Positions 1 through 6,078 of a DNA stretch of 6,078 nt are shown piece by piece. The stretch covers positions 1 to 6,078 of the forward strand of contig JAKQNL010000030.1 in NCBI GenBank assembly GCA_029565815.1, written 5' to 3'. The notes under the pieces are model-generated. The model searched no databases and had not been told where the DNA came from. It worked only from the letters and a program-made list of their open reading frames with translations. Source of the DNA: Spirochaetota bacterium. Lineage in GTDB: Bacteria > Spirochaetota > Spirochaetia > Treponematales > UBA12059. The number at the start of each line of letters is the position of its first letter. Position 1 is the first letter of the stretch. A program made the position numbers and the translations under genes.

Positions 1-492
1 AACGGCGTTGCCATAGACGTGTTCTCAAAACACTGCGGGCTGGCCGGCTTACGCATTGGCTGGCTGGCTTCCAGGCGGGCAGACATACTGGATGCGGTTG
101 CGCAGGTGAAGGACTACAACTCGATATGTTCATCGGCGCCAAGCGAACTGATAGCGGAACTGGCCGCGCGGAATATCGACAGGGTGCTTGGGCGCAACCG
201 GGGCATAGTGCACCGCAACCTGGCGCTGTTAGGCCAATTCTTCGAAGAGCACAGCGACTTTGCCCGATGGTGCCCGCCGGAGGGCGGATCCATAGCGTTC
301 CCTCGCCTGTCCGACGGCTCCGACGCGGAGCTTTTAGCCGATCGCCTGGTGCAGGAAACCGGCGTGCTCATACTTCCCGGCTCGTTCTACGGCAGCGACC
401 CATCCCACTTCCGCATTGGGTACGGCCGGGCGAACATGGCCGAGGCTCTGGAAAAACTGTGCCAGTGGCTGGATGCTCGCCGCAAAGCTTAA
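1..492 (+). CDS. PLP-dependent class I/II aminotransferase, C-terminal part (5' end outside window)
   Basis: The frame is open from the first base to a TAA at 490-492, so about 163 C-terminal codons of a gene that is usually 350-400 codons are present. It enters on the active-site segment FSKHCGLAGLRIGW: the lysine (codon at 28-30) should form the Schiff base with pyridoxal phosphate and the arginine eight residues on should bind its phosphate. Near the end, HFRIGYGR carries the conserved arginine (codon at 412-414) that binds the substrate carboxylate. The fold-type I aminotransferase call is therefore firm. The stretch KDYNSICSSAPSE recalls amino acid aminotransferase-like proteins related to capreomycidine synthase, but substrate cannot be deduced. 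The GTG at 19 is internal, because coding similarity extends to the window edge. The gene converges on the minus-strand gene ending at 518. A cytoplasmic enzyme is expected. Confidence 0.93.
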   Translation, partial: NGVAIDVFSKHCGLAGLRIGWLASRRADILDAVAQVKDYNSICSSAPSELIAELAARNIDRVLGRNRGIVHRNLALLGQFFEEHSDFARWCPPEGGSIAFPRLSDGSDAELLADRLVQETGVLILPGSFYGSDPSHFRIGYGRANMAEALEKLCQWLDARRKA

Positions 493-509
493 TAAGTGCT
501 ACGAAGCTT
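485..509. other. Weak inverted repeat at the convergent junction of the aminotransferase and the minus-strand gene
   Basis: Two copies of AAGCTT (485-490 and 504-509) are separated by 13 bases and can pair as a 6-bp stem spanning the aminotransferase stop codon. The following GTTTGGTG is only slightly T-rich and the loop is long, so this is at best a poor intrinsic terminator. The convergent arrangement, with 25 bases between the stop codons, is what makes a terminator plausible here. It may equally be chance, as AAGCTT is self-complementary. Confidence 0.2.
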
Positions 510-517
510 GTTTGGTG

Positions 518-1183
518 TTAGGCTGGCGCGATGATGTAGCGTTTACTGCGGCCAGCTTTTTCCGTTTCCAGAACCAAGCCAGCCTTGCGGTAGGTGTACA
601 GTATCTTGCGGGCCCGCTCGGCCTGTATGCCAAGAGCCAGGGCAAGGGCTGCTGCATCGAAGGGTGTAGGCAAGCTGGCAGGCAACAGGGCAAGCCACTG
701 GGCTTTACAGTCCAGCGATCTAGTCTCCAGCACCCGTAAGAGCCGGCGTGTTACCACTTTATCACCTCGGCGGTTCCAGCTTGGATCCTTCTGCCGGCTT
801 TCCTCCACCTCAACCAGAACCGCATCCATGCGCAGGTTTGGAAATGCTACAATGGAAGGCGCATGCACCAGCTCGTCAAAAATCGACCAAAAATCACCGC
901 GCTTTGGGCTGGTACGGCTACTGAGCTGTCTGCCCTGCCCGTCCAGCCGCTTGATTATGGTACGGACCCGCACCGGATACACCAGCCGTATGGGCATGAC
1001 GCAAGCCAGGTTTACAAGCTTGGTAGCAATGCTGCCCAAACTGCGAGTCTGAACCTCCACCAGCTCATCCGGCAGAACCACGTCCACCACGCGGCCTTCC
1101 ACCCGCACTTCCAACCTAGCCTCTGGACTATTAGCCGCGTACATGCGCTTAAGCTCGTCATGGAGCGCAGTTTCCGCGTACAT
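518..1183 (-). CDS. Uncharacterised protein: putative PD-(D/E)xK-like domain plus C-terminal winged-helix-like region
   Basis: This is a protein of about 221 residues ending at TAA (518-520). I recognise the pattern of a conserved hypothetical family (I believe a DUF8091-type protein, from memory): LHDELKRMYA, then RLEVRVEGRVVDVV, then LVEVQTRS, RLVYPVR and SPKRG. Residue D34 followed by E43-V-Q45 resembles a PD-(D/E)xK nuclease core in which Gln replaces the usual Lys, as in CoiA-like proteins; E10 and K55 could complete it. Residues about 165-220 (PFDAAALALALGI through AGRSKRYII) look like a winged helix: a helix-turn-helix followed by a basic wing. No signal peptide or membrane segment is seen. 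The start is uncertain. ATG at 1183 matches where the conserved part begins but has no clear Shine-Dalgarno. ATG at 1258 has AGGG five bases upstream and would add 25 residues; ATG at 1330 is also in frame. The frame stays open to 1777, but that extension lies antisense to hrpB and is Pro/Arg/Cys-rich, unlike a real protein. Biochemical function is unknown. Confidence 0.8.
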   Translation of the reverse strand: MYAETALHDELKRMYAANSPEARLEVRVEGRVVDVVLPDELVEVQTRSLGSIATKLVNLACVMPIRLVYPVRVRTIIKRLDGQGRQLSSRTSPKRGDFWSIFDELVHAPSIVAFPNLRMDAVLVEVEESRQKDPSWNRRGDKVVTRRLLRVLETRSLDCKAQWLALLPASLPTPFDAAALALALGIQAERARKILYTYRKAGLVLETEKAGRSKRYIIAPA

Positions 1184-1338
1184 GCCGATGCCCGGATGCT
1201 CGGCCACAAGGTCCGAACCCAGATGATTACCGCTGGCTTTCATCAGCTCAGTATGCATCAAAACCCTGGTGACAGTCACCGGTGTCCAGTTCCGCTTTCC
1301 AGCTTGCATAAGCTGCGGGTGTCGGGCCATGATGCGCC
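1184..1338. promoter_or_regulatory. Divergent intergenic region between the nuclease-like gene and hrpB
   Basis: If the minus-strand gene starts at 1183, these 155 bases must hold the promoters of two divergent genes. I see no strong sigma-70 boxes. A CATAAG at 1307-1312 could be a poor -10 for hrpB but has no matching -35. The region contains the overlapping palindromes at 1268-1284, listed separately. Part of it would be coding if the minus gene starts at 1258 or 1330. Confidence 0.4.
1268..1284. promoter_or_regulatory. Overlapping palindromes, possible operator
   Basis: GGTGAC-A-GTCACC (1268-1280) is a perfect 6-bp inverted repeat around one base. It overlaps the 8-bp perfect palindrome CACCGGTG (1277-1284). 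It lies 55-71 bases upstream of the hrpB ATG and about 85-100 bases upstream of the minus-strand start at 1183, a usual place for a regulator site between divergent genes. No regulator is identified, and chance occurrence in GC-rich DNA is possible. Confidence 0.25.
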
Positions 1339-3765
1339 ATGATACTGCCCGATTTGCCGGTTTCCAAACGCGTAAACGATATTGTGGACGCACTAACGCA
1401 GGGCAACCTGGTGCTAAGCGCGCAAACAGGTTCGGGAAAAACCACGGTGGTGCCGCCGTATCTTGCAGAGCACGCCAGCATAGCTGGCCGCATCCTGGTG
1501 CTGGAGCCACGGCGCTTGGCGGCCCGCGCAGCAGCTTCCAGGGCGGCGGCTCTTTTAGGCCAGGAGCTTGGGCAAAGCGCAGGCTACTCGGTGCGCGGAG
1601 ACAGTAAACGATCAGAACGCACCCGTGTAGAATATATAACGACAGCCCTCTTCCTTCGCCGTGTCCAGGACGACCCATTTTTGGACGGCGTGAGCCTTGT
1701 GGTATTCGATGAGTTCCACGAACGCTCTTTGGTAGCGGACCTGTCGCTTGCGTTTTCACTGGAGGCACTAAGCGCACGGCCGGAACTGCGTTTGGCTATC
1801 ATGTCGGCAACCCTCGATACCCAACGAGTGGCCGCGCATCTTGGCGCACGCGTGCTTGAAGTAGCCGGAAGAACTTTCCCGGTGGACCTTGCATACCGAG
1901 CGCCACAAAGCCCAGAACTGCAGCACAGGCTGCAAGCCGGCGCACAAGCCGTATCCGAAGCTCTTGCCTCTGGCGAAGGTGACGTGTTGGTATTCCTTCC
2001 GGGCGGCCGGGAAATAGCCGCTATAAAAAATTTACTGGCTAGTCTACCCAGCACAGTTTCGGTGCTAAGCCTGGACGGATCCATGAGCCTATCGGAGCAA
2101 AATGCGATTATCGCTCCCCCTTATGATGCGGGTAGAAGGGTCATCCTTTCTACCAATGTAGCGGAAGCAAGCATTACCGTGCCGCGCATCACGGCGGTAG
2201 TGGATCTTGGCTTGAGCCGGTTTTTGGAATGGGACGAGTCTTCTGGTATGAACCGCTTGAACACCGCGTGGTTGAGCGAAGCAGAGGCGGAACAACGCCG
2301 AGGCCGTGCAGGCAGGCTGGAACCTGGCATCTGTTACAGAATCTGGTCGCAATCCGATATGCTGATCCCACAGCGTGAGCCGGAAATACTTCGATCCGAC
2401 CTGTCTGCCCTTGTGCTTGAATGCGCTTACCGAGGCATCATTAAGCCGGCTGCCCTGCGCTGGCTCGATAGGCCAAAAGATGGAGCATGGGCAAGGGCCA
2501 TGAAGCTTTTGCGCTCAAGCGCTCTACTGAACAGCGCAGGCACGATAAGCGCTCGTGGCCGCATCGCGGCAAACCTAGGAACCGACCCGCGTTTCGGCGC
2601 CGCAATCGCAGCTGCGCTGGAAACAGGCCAGGAAGCTATGTTCCATGCTGCAGCCCTGGAGGCTGCCTTGTTCGCAAGCTCATCCCGTCGGGCATCGAGC
2701 CTTACGCAGCAGGCTTGTGCCGACGAATCGGTGTTGCAAGAAGCAAACCGATTGTGCATGCGTGCAGGTTCAACTGCATTCAATAGCACGCTTGCGCTTT
2801 CGCACGCGCACCATGCGGGAGACGCTCTTGCCCCTGGTTTTCCGGACCGCCTAGCCAAGCTATGCCCCGACGGAACCTGGCTGTTTGCTTCTGGGAAAAA
2901 AGCAAAGCTTGCAGCCAGCGTGATTCTTGGTCCGCGCACCGAATGGCTCGTGGCGACAAACCTGGATGCTCTTGATAGCCTAGCCGTCATCAGAGAAGCC
3001 CTGGCCGTGCATCCTGATAGCGCAACGGCCGCCCTCAAGGTTTCCGCCATAGAAACAGAAGAGATACGCTGGAAGGGCTTATCCCTGTCCGTATGGTCGG
3101 TACTGTCGCATGGGGCCATTGTGCTTCGCGAGCGCCGCATGCAGACTGCATCCAGTGATACTATAGTTACTGCTCTTCAAATCAAGCTGGACAAGGAAGG
3201 CTTAGCGTGGCTACCCTGGGACGATAGCTGTACCCGCATCGTAGAAAGGATACGCTACGCAAGCCGGATGGGTACGCTTGCTCAAATAGAGGAAAGCGAT
3301 TGGTCCGAAGCAGCTCTGTGCTCATCATTGGCTCGTTTCATCGCACCATATCTTGCAGGATCCAATCCGAGCCTATGCAAGGAATCGCTGCGTTTGGCTA
3401 TCCTGGACCGGCTGGGGCAAGCAGGCCGCGCGGAACTGGAGCGGCAAGCTCCCGATACCCTTACTACGCCCGGCGGCCGCGTTCGAAAACCGAGCTATCC
3501 TGCCAACGGTGAAGCCCGCCTGGCCATGCGTATCCAGGAAGCCTTTGGCTTGATCCAAAGCCCAAGCATCTGCGGCAAGGCCCTGGTTATCGAGTTATTA
3601 AATCCGGCGGACCGCATCATCCAAACCACGGCAGACCTAGCAGGTTTCTGGGAGCGTCACTATCCGGGCATACGGCAGGAACTGAAGCGACGCTACCCAA
3701 AGCACCACTGGCCAGAAGACCCTCGCTCGGCCCTAGCCACCCGTGGACTGCCGCCAAAATCATAA
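1339..3765 (+). CDS. hrpB: ATP-dependent helicase HrpB (DEAH/RHA-type, superfamily 2)
   Basis: This 808-residue protein is of normal length for HrpB. Motifs run in order: Walker A TGSGKTT (30-36), motif Ia LEPRRLAA (55-62), motif II DEFH (124-127, the HrpB variant of DEAH), motif III SAT (156-158), FLPGGREI (219-226), motif V STNVAEASIT (271-280) and motif VI QRRGRAGR (319-326). A helicase-associated region follows from about residue 355. The last roughly 130 residues are the HrpB-specific C-terminal domain, ending in the characteristic YPKHHWPEDPRSA. All catalytic motifs are intact. The family consists of presumed NTP-dependent nucleic acid helicases of poorly known physiological role in the cytoplasm. 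The ATG at 1339 is chosen because an in-frame TGA lies at 1330-1332 and the N-terminus (ILPDLPVSKRVNDIVDAL) matches the family; no clear Shine-Dalgarno precedes it. The gene is transcribed alone, divergent from the nuclease-like gene and convergent with the transporter. Confidence 0.97.
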   Translation: MILPDLPVSKRVNDIVDALTQGNLVLSAQTGSGKTTVVPPYLAEHASIAGRILVLEPRRLAARAAASRAAALLGQELGQSAGYSVRGDSKRSERTRVEYITTALFLRRVQDDPFLDGVSLVVFDEFHERSLVADLSLAFSLEALSARPELRLAIMSATLDTQRVAAHLGARVLEVAGRTFPVDLAYRAPQSPELQHRLQAGAQAVSEALASGEGDVLVFLPGGREIAAIKNLLASLPSTVSVLSLDGSMSLSEQNAIIAPPYDAGRRVILSTNVAEASITVPRITAVVDLGLSRFLEWDESSGMNRLNTAWLSEAEAEQRRGRAGRLEPGICYRIWSQSDMLIPQREPEILRSDLSALVLECAYRGIIKPAALRWLDRPKDGAWARAMKLLRSSALLNSAGTISARGRIAANLGTDPRFGAAIAAALETGQEAMFHAAALEAALFASSSRRASSLTQQACADESVLQEANRLCMRAGSTAFNSTLALSHAHHAGDALAPGFPDRLAKLCPDGTWLFASGKKAKLAASVILGPRTEWLVATNLDALDSLAVIREALAVHPDSATAALKVSAIETEEIRWKGLSLSVWSVLSHGAIVLRERRMQTASSDTIVTALQIKLDKEGLAWLPWDDSCTRIVERIRYASRMGTLAQIEESDWSEAALCSSLARFIAPYLAGSNPSLCKESLRLAILDRLGQAGRAELERQAPDTLTTPGGRVRKPSYPANGEARLAMRIQEAFGLIQSPSICGKALVIELLNPADRIIQTTADLAGFWERHYPGIRQELKRRYPKHHWPEDPRSALATRGLPPKS

Positions 3766-3771
3766 CAAGCA

Positions 3772-3784
3772 AGCAGAATCTGCT
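3772..3784. terminator. Very weak hairpin at the hrpB/transporter convergence
   Basis: AGCAG-AAT-CTGCT (3772-3784) can fold to a 5-bp stem just after the hrpB stop and touching the transporter stop codon. On the plus strand it is followed by ATACTTTATT, which is T-rich but interrupted. It is the only candidate terminator in the 17-base gap and is too short to be convincing. Confidence 0.2.
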
Positions 3785-5084
3785 ATACTTTATTAGCTTG
3801 GACTGCTGTGTCTTGAACCATTGCTTTTTTGCCCCCGCGCTCAAACATTCGTAGTCCTATGAACGCCACCGTAGCAAGCGCGGACATGGCGGATGTAAGA
3901 GGCCACACCGATCGGCTGCCGTAGGATCGAGCCATAGGGCCTGCAGCTAACGGAGCCGCGGCATTACCGGCTATATATGCAAGCGAAACCGCGGAGTTAA
4001 CCCTGCTTCGGTGAGCCGGCGGAGCGTGTTCTGCAACAAAGGCGTTGCCGCTGGTTGCGCCCAGTATTTCGCCAACAGTCCACAGCACCGTAGACATAAG
4101 CACCAAGGGCAGCGAGCGAGCAAACCAGTACGAGCCGAATCCGAATACATAAAACGCGCAGGATAGCGCTATGGCGCTTAAATTACTCATGCGTTTAGCC
4201 AGGAACATCACCGGTATGGTAAGGGCAACCACGGTAAGGCCGTTTGCGCTCATCACCATGCCGTATGCTTTTGGACCGGCGTCCTGGCCCAGTATGTCTT
4301 TCAGGAATACCGGCAAGGCAAAGGTGTGCTGGTTGTATATGAAAGCTGTCAGTACCGAAGCCAAGGCGTACATCCACAGGATGGGGTTGGCCGCAAGCAC
4401 CGTAAGCGTGCTTAAAACTTTTTTGCCCGGTGCTTTCGATTGCGCGCTTTCAGCGCTCGTTGCCGGCTGTGTTTCCGATTCTACATGCGATTCGGCATGC
4501 GCGCCTGTATATGGAAGGCCTTTGATCCACAGGCTGACCACCACGGCAGCTACCAGTAAAGCAAACGCGTTACCCACAAACAAAAGCCTGGGTGTCTGGT
4601 TGAATAAAAAACCTGCCACCAGGGGGCCAACAGAAAAGCCTATATTGTTTGCCCAATACATAAGCGAGAAGGCTTCCTTTCGGCGTGAAGGCGGAGTAAC
4701 ATCTGCAACCAAGGCGTTCATAACCGGCCACGAACCGGACAGGGCACCCATAGCCAGCGCAATTACAAAGGGCGTCGCTGCGGAAAACCCAAGGGCGGCG
4801 CAGGTAAGTAAGAGTAAAGCCGTTAGCGCTTGCAGCGTCCGTAGCACGCGGGGCCGGCCAAAGCTGTCGCCTAGCTTTCCGCCAAACACTAAGCCTATGG
4901 CAGACACCACGGACACCGCCGACATGAATACGCCGGCCTGGGCTTCGTTGTAACCAAGTTTCATGGTCAGCATCATGGCAAGAAAGGGACCAACAAAACT
5001 GCCGGCCGACACGATCAGGCGCACCGCGGACAGAGCAAATACGTCCACGGGCAATCGCTCTTTAGGTACATCGGGCTTAGTCAT
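3783..5084 (-). CDS. Major facilitator superfamily (MFS) transporter, drug:H+ antiporter type
   Basis: This is a 433-residue inner-membrane protein with the layout of a 12-helix MFS carrier. Two hydrophobic halves (about 15-190 and 228-413) are joined by a hydrophilic, Glu/Ser/Ala/Gln-rich cytoplasmic loop (about 190-222). MFS motif A is clear between helices 2 and 3: GGKLGDSFGRPR (68-79), with the Asp, Gly and Arg in place. ADVTPPSRRKEAFSL followed by NNIGFSVGPLVAGFL (about 127-160) is typical of helix 4-5 in the DHA1 efflux group, and the second half has a matching AEHAPPAHRSRVNS. The best guess is proton-driven export of a small molecule or drug; the substrate is not readable. I start it at ATG 5084 rather than the in-frame ATG at 5117, because AGAAGGA lies 8-9 bases upstream of 5084, while 5117 lacks a ribosome site and would add a basic 11-residue leader. 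The gene is convergent with hrpB and lies 80 bases downstream of slyX. Confidence 0.92.
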   Translation of the reverse strand: MTKPDVPKERLPVDVFALSAVRLIVSAGSFVGPFLAMMLTMKLGYNEAQAGVFMSAVSVVSAIGLVFGGKLGDSFGRPRVLRTLQALTALLLLTCAALGFSAATPFVIALAMGALSGSWPVMNALVADVTPPSRRKEAFSLMYWANNIGFSVGPLVAGFLFNQTPRLLFVGNAFALLVAAVVVSLWIKGLPYTGAHAESHVESETQPATSAESAQSKAPGKKVLSTLTVLAANPILWMYALASVLTAFIYNQHTFALPVFLKDILGQDAGPKAYGMVMSANGLTVVALTIPVMFLAKRMSNLSAIALSCAFYVFGFGSYWFARSLPLVLMSTVLWTVGEILGATSGNAFVAEHAPPAHRSRVNSAVSLAYIAGNAAAPLAAGPMARSYGSRSVWPLTSAMSALATVAFIGLRMFERGGKKAMVQDTAVQANKV

Positions 5085-5091
5085 AAAATAT

Positions 5092-5099
5092 TTCCTTCT
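5092..5099 (-). promoter_or_regulatory. Ribosome binding site of the MFS gene (decides its start)
   Basis: On the minus strand AGAAGGAA is followed by 7-9 A/T-rich bases and then ATG at 5084. It is the best Shine-Dalgarno match in the window and supports 5084 over 5117 as the start codon. Confidence 0.75.
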
Positions 5100-5133
5100 G
5101 TTGCAAACCAATGCCATTCATTCTGAGCACGGA

Positions 5134-5161
5134 ATCCTATCTTCGCCGCTATTAAAAGCAA
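5134..5161 (-). promoter_or_regulatory. Possible promoter for the MFS gene
   Basis: On the minus strand TTGCTT (5161-5156) and TAGGAT (5139-5134) are separated by 16 bases. They match the sigma-70 consensus at about 3 of 6 and 4 of 6 positions. Transcription would begin near 5127, giving a leader of about 43 bases before the MFS start. This would let the transporter be expressed apart from uup-slyX. The matches are modest and this may be chance. Confidence 0.3.
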
Positions 5162-5164
5162 CTA

Positions 5165-5377
5165 TCAATAATGTGGTGGACGCTCGTGGGGCAGATTGTT
5201 ATCGCCTTTACCATCGGCCATTTCTTTTACTCTGCCGGCCATTGCGCGTAAGGATTCTTCCAGCCACCGTATGCGGTTTTCCTGCTCTGCCACCAGATCG
5301 GACAGCTGCGCTATGGTCACTTCCTGATACATACTGCGCGTTTCCAGTTCCTGTAGTCGCTGCGCATCGCCGTTCAT
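5165..5377 (-). CDS. slyX: SlyX family small coiled-coil protein
   Basis: This 70-residue protein matches SlyX in size and layout. Residues about 4-53 form a continuous amphipathic heptad-rich helix (RLQELETR, QEVTIAQLSDLVAEQENRIRWLEESL) predicted to be a coiled coil. A short polar linker leads to the C-terminal ERPPHY; the PPHY end is a hallmark of the family. There is no signal peptide or membrane segment, so it should be a small cytoplasmic oligomer. Its molecular function is unknown in any organism I know of; the name comes from its position near slyD in enterobacteria. Its ATG overlaps the TGA of the upstream ABC-F gene by four bases (ATGA), and the sequence GGAGGA, part of the upstream gene's last codons, lies three bases before it. 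It is therefore probably translated by re-initiation after the ABC-F protein. Confidence 0.92.
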   Translation of the reverse strand: MNGDAQRLQELETRSMYQEVTIAQLSDLVAEQENRIRWLEESLRAMAGRVKEMADGKGDNNLPHERPPHY

Positions 5378-5386
5378 GCTTCCTCC
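5374..5386 (-). promoter_or_regulatory. ATGA stop/start overlap with embedded Shine-Dalgarno (uup-slyX junction)
   Basis: On the minus strand GGAGGA (5386-5381) encodes the final Glu-Glu of the ABC-F protein. It is followed by AGC and the ATGA overlap, in which ATG (5377-5375) starts slyX and TGA (5376-5374) ends the ABC-F gene. The very short spacing fits translational coupling rather than independent initiation. Confidence 0.75.
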
Positions 5387-6078
5387 ACCAGGGCCGACAG
5401 CTCTTCCCAGCGCGCAGTGCGTTCTGCTATAAGCTTTTCCAATTCGGCATAGCGCAGGCTTGCTTCTTTTAGTTCCTCCGCACCGGCTGGCGAACCGAAC
5501 ACGGCCTCGCAGGAAGCCTTCTCTGCTTCCAGCGCATCGATTTGATCGAGTATGCCCTCGTACTCTTTGCGTTCCGCCCAGGTAGCCTTGCGAGGCCGCT
5601 CCTTGCCATCGCGGGCGCTTGGTTTTTTAGCCGCATCGGGCACAATTCGCGGCTTAGCTTCGGCTTCAGCTAGGAGCTCGGCTGCGGCTTCGCGGTAGTC
5701 GCTGTAGCATCCGGGGAAAAGCTGCACGGCGCCTTTGCCGTCAAAGGCTATGGTCGTTTCGGTAACGCCATCCAGAAAAGCACGGTCGTGTGATACAACG
5801 ATAACACAGCCGTCAAAGCCGTCTATGTAGTCCTCCAAAAGCTCTATGGTATCCACGTCCAGATCATTGGTCGGCTCATCCAACACCAACAGGTTTGGGT
5901 TTTCGGCAAGCGTCGCAACCAGCTGGAGCCGACGCAGCTCGCCGCCAGACAGCGTGGACAACCTTTGGTCGTGCATGGTGCGGTCAAAAAGAAAGCGCTC
6001 AAGCAGACGCTCAGGGTCCAATACCGCGCCGTTTCCAAGCGTGGTGATTTCCGCGCGCCTACGTATGTAATCTATAAC
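5374..6078 (-). CDS. uup: ABC-F family ATPase, Uup-like, C-terminal part (5' end outside window)
   Basis: The frame is open from the right window edge to TGA at 5374-5376. The 234 residues present are the end of a protein usually about 600-650 residues long. They contain the second half of the second ATP-binding cassette: VIDYIRRRAEITT, the signature LSGGE (about 43-47), Walker B LLVLDEP with Asp-Glu (67-68), NDLD and the switch SHDR (96-99). The interdomain segment FPGCYSDYREA follows, then a polar Lys/Arg/Pro linker and a C-terminal coiled coil (about 166-232, TWAERKEYEGILDQ onward). That C-terminal domain is typical of Uup, where it binds nucleic acid. ABC-F proteins lack membrane domains; members act on ribosomes, and Uup has been linked to branched DNA intermediates and transposon excision. 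The TTG at 6021 is internal, since the family match continues upstream of it to the window edge. The Uup label rests on the C-terminal domain and could be another ABC-F subgroup. Confidence 0.92.
   Translation of the reverse strand, partial: VIDYIRRRAEITTLGNGAVLDPERLLERFLFDRTMHDQRLSTLSGGELRRLQLVATLAENPNLLVLDEPTNDLDVDTIELLEDYIDGFDGCVIVVSHDRAFLDGVTETTIAFDGKGAVQLFPGCYSDYREAAAELLAEAEAKPRIVPDAAKKPSARDGKERPRKATWAERKEYEGILDQIDALEAEKASCEAVFGSPAGAEELKEASLRYAELEKLIAERTARWEELSALVEEA

Noticed and set aside
126..521. Alternative plus-strand frame over the aminotransferase
   Set aside because: It overlaps the frame carrying the PLP-lysine and substrate-arginine motifs and has no motif of its own.
863..1342. 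Plus-strand open frame of 159 codons opposite the nuclease-like gene
   Set aside because: It is His/Gln/Pro-rich with no family pattern; the minus strand carries the conserved pattern (VEVQTRS, RLVYPVR, SPKRG).
1584..2084. Long minus-strand open frame inside hrpB (166 codons)
   Set aside because: It is Arg/Ser-rich, has no recognisable motif and lies fully antisense to intact helicase motifs.
2427..3140. 237-codon minus-strand open frame inside hrpB
   Set aside because: Its Ala/Arg/Ser-rich composition is typical of an antisense shadow; hrpB is full length and intact on the other strand.
4171..4953. 260-codon plus-strand open frame opposite the transporter
   Set aside because: It is antisense to a clear MFS gene, with no motif and shadow-like composition.
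1..6078. A defence island, prophage or mobile element
   Set aside because: No transposase, integrase, terminal repeats, tRNA or clustered defence genes are present; a nuclease-like protein next to a housekeeping helicase is not enough.

Overview
The window (roughly mid-50s % G+C by eye) is compact bacterial chromosome with six protein genes, two of them cut by the window edges. No RNA gene, insertion sequence, CRISPR array or integration scar is visible, and no gap between genes exceeds about 155 bases. Taxonomy cannot be fixed from this stretch. SlyX and HrpB together point to a Gram-negative-type lineage (proteobacteria, perhaps a spirochaete). The frequent use of the ATA isoleucine codon argues against a typical GC-rich gammaproteobacterium. 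This is inference only.

Layout, left to right. (1) 1-492, plus: the C-terminal part of a PLP-dependent class I/II aminotransferase, entering with its catalytic-lysine motif. (2) 518-1183, minus: an uncharacterised protein of about 221 residues with a putative PD-(D/E)xK-like core (D34...E43-x-Q45) and a C-terminal winged-helix-like segment. It converges on the aminotransferase and diverges from the next gene. (3) 1339-3765, plus: full-length hrpB, a DEAH-family (DEFH variant) ATP-dependent helicase. (4) 3783-5084, minus: a 12-TM-type MFS efflux transporter, convergent with hrpB across 17 bases. (5) 5165-5377, minus: slyX, a small coiled-coil protein with the family's PPHY tail. (6) 5374-6078, minus: the C-terminal part of an ABC-F ATPase of the Uup type. 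Its TGA overlaps the slyX ATG by four bases, so the two are probably translationally coupled.

The right-hand block reads leftward as uup-slyX, followed after about 80 bases by the MFS gene, which has its own ribosome binding site and possibly its own promoter. The 155-base divergent spacer between the nuclease-like gene and hrpB holds overlapping palindromes that could be an operator. Most of the window is ordinary housekeeping or accessory content. I do not see a convincing new multi-gene system. The best candidate for something under-described is the nuclease-like/winged-helix protein next to the helicase gene; the second is the uup-slyX coupling.
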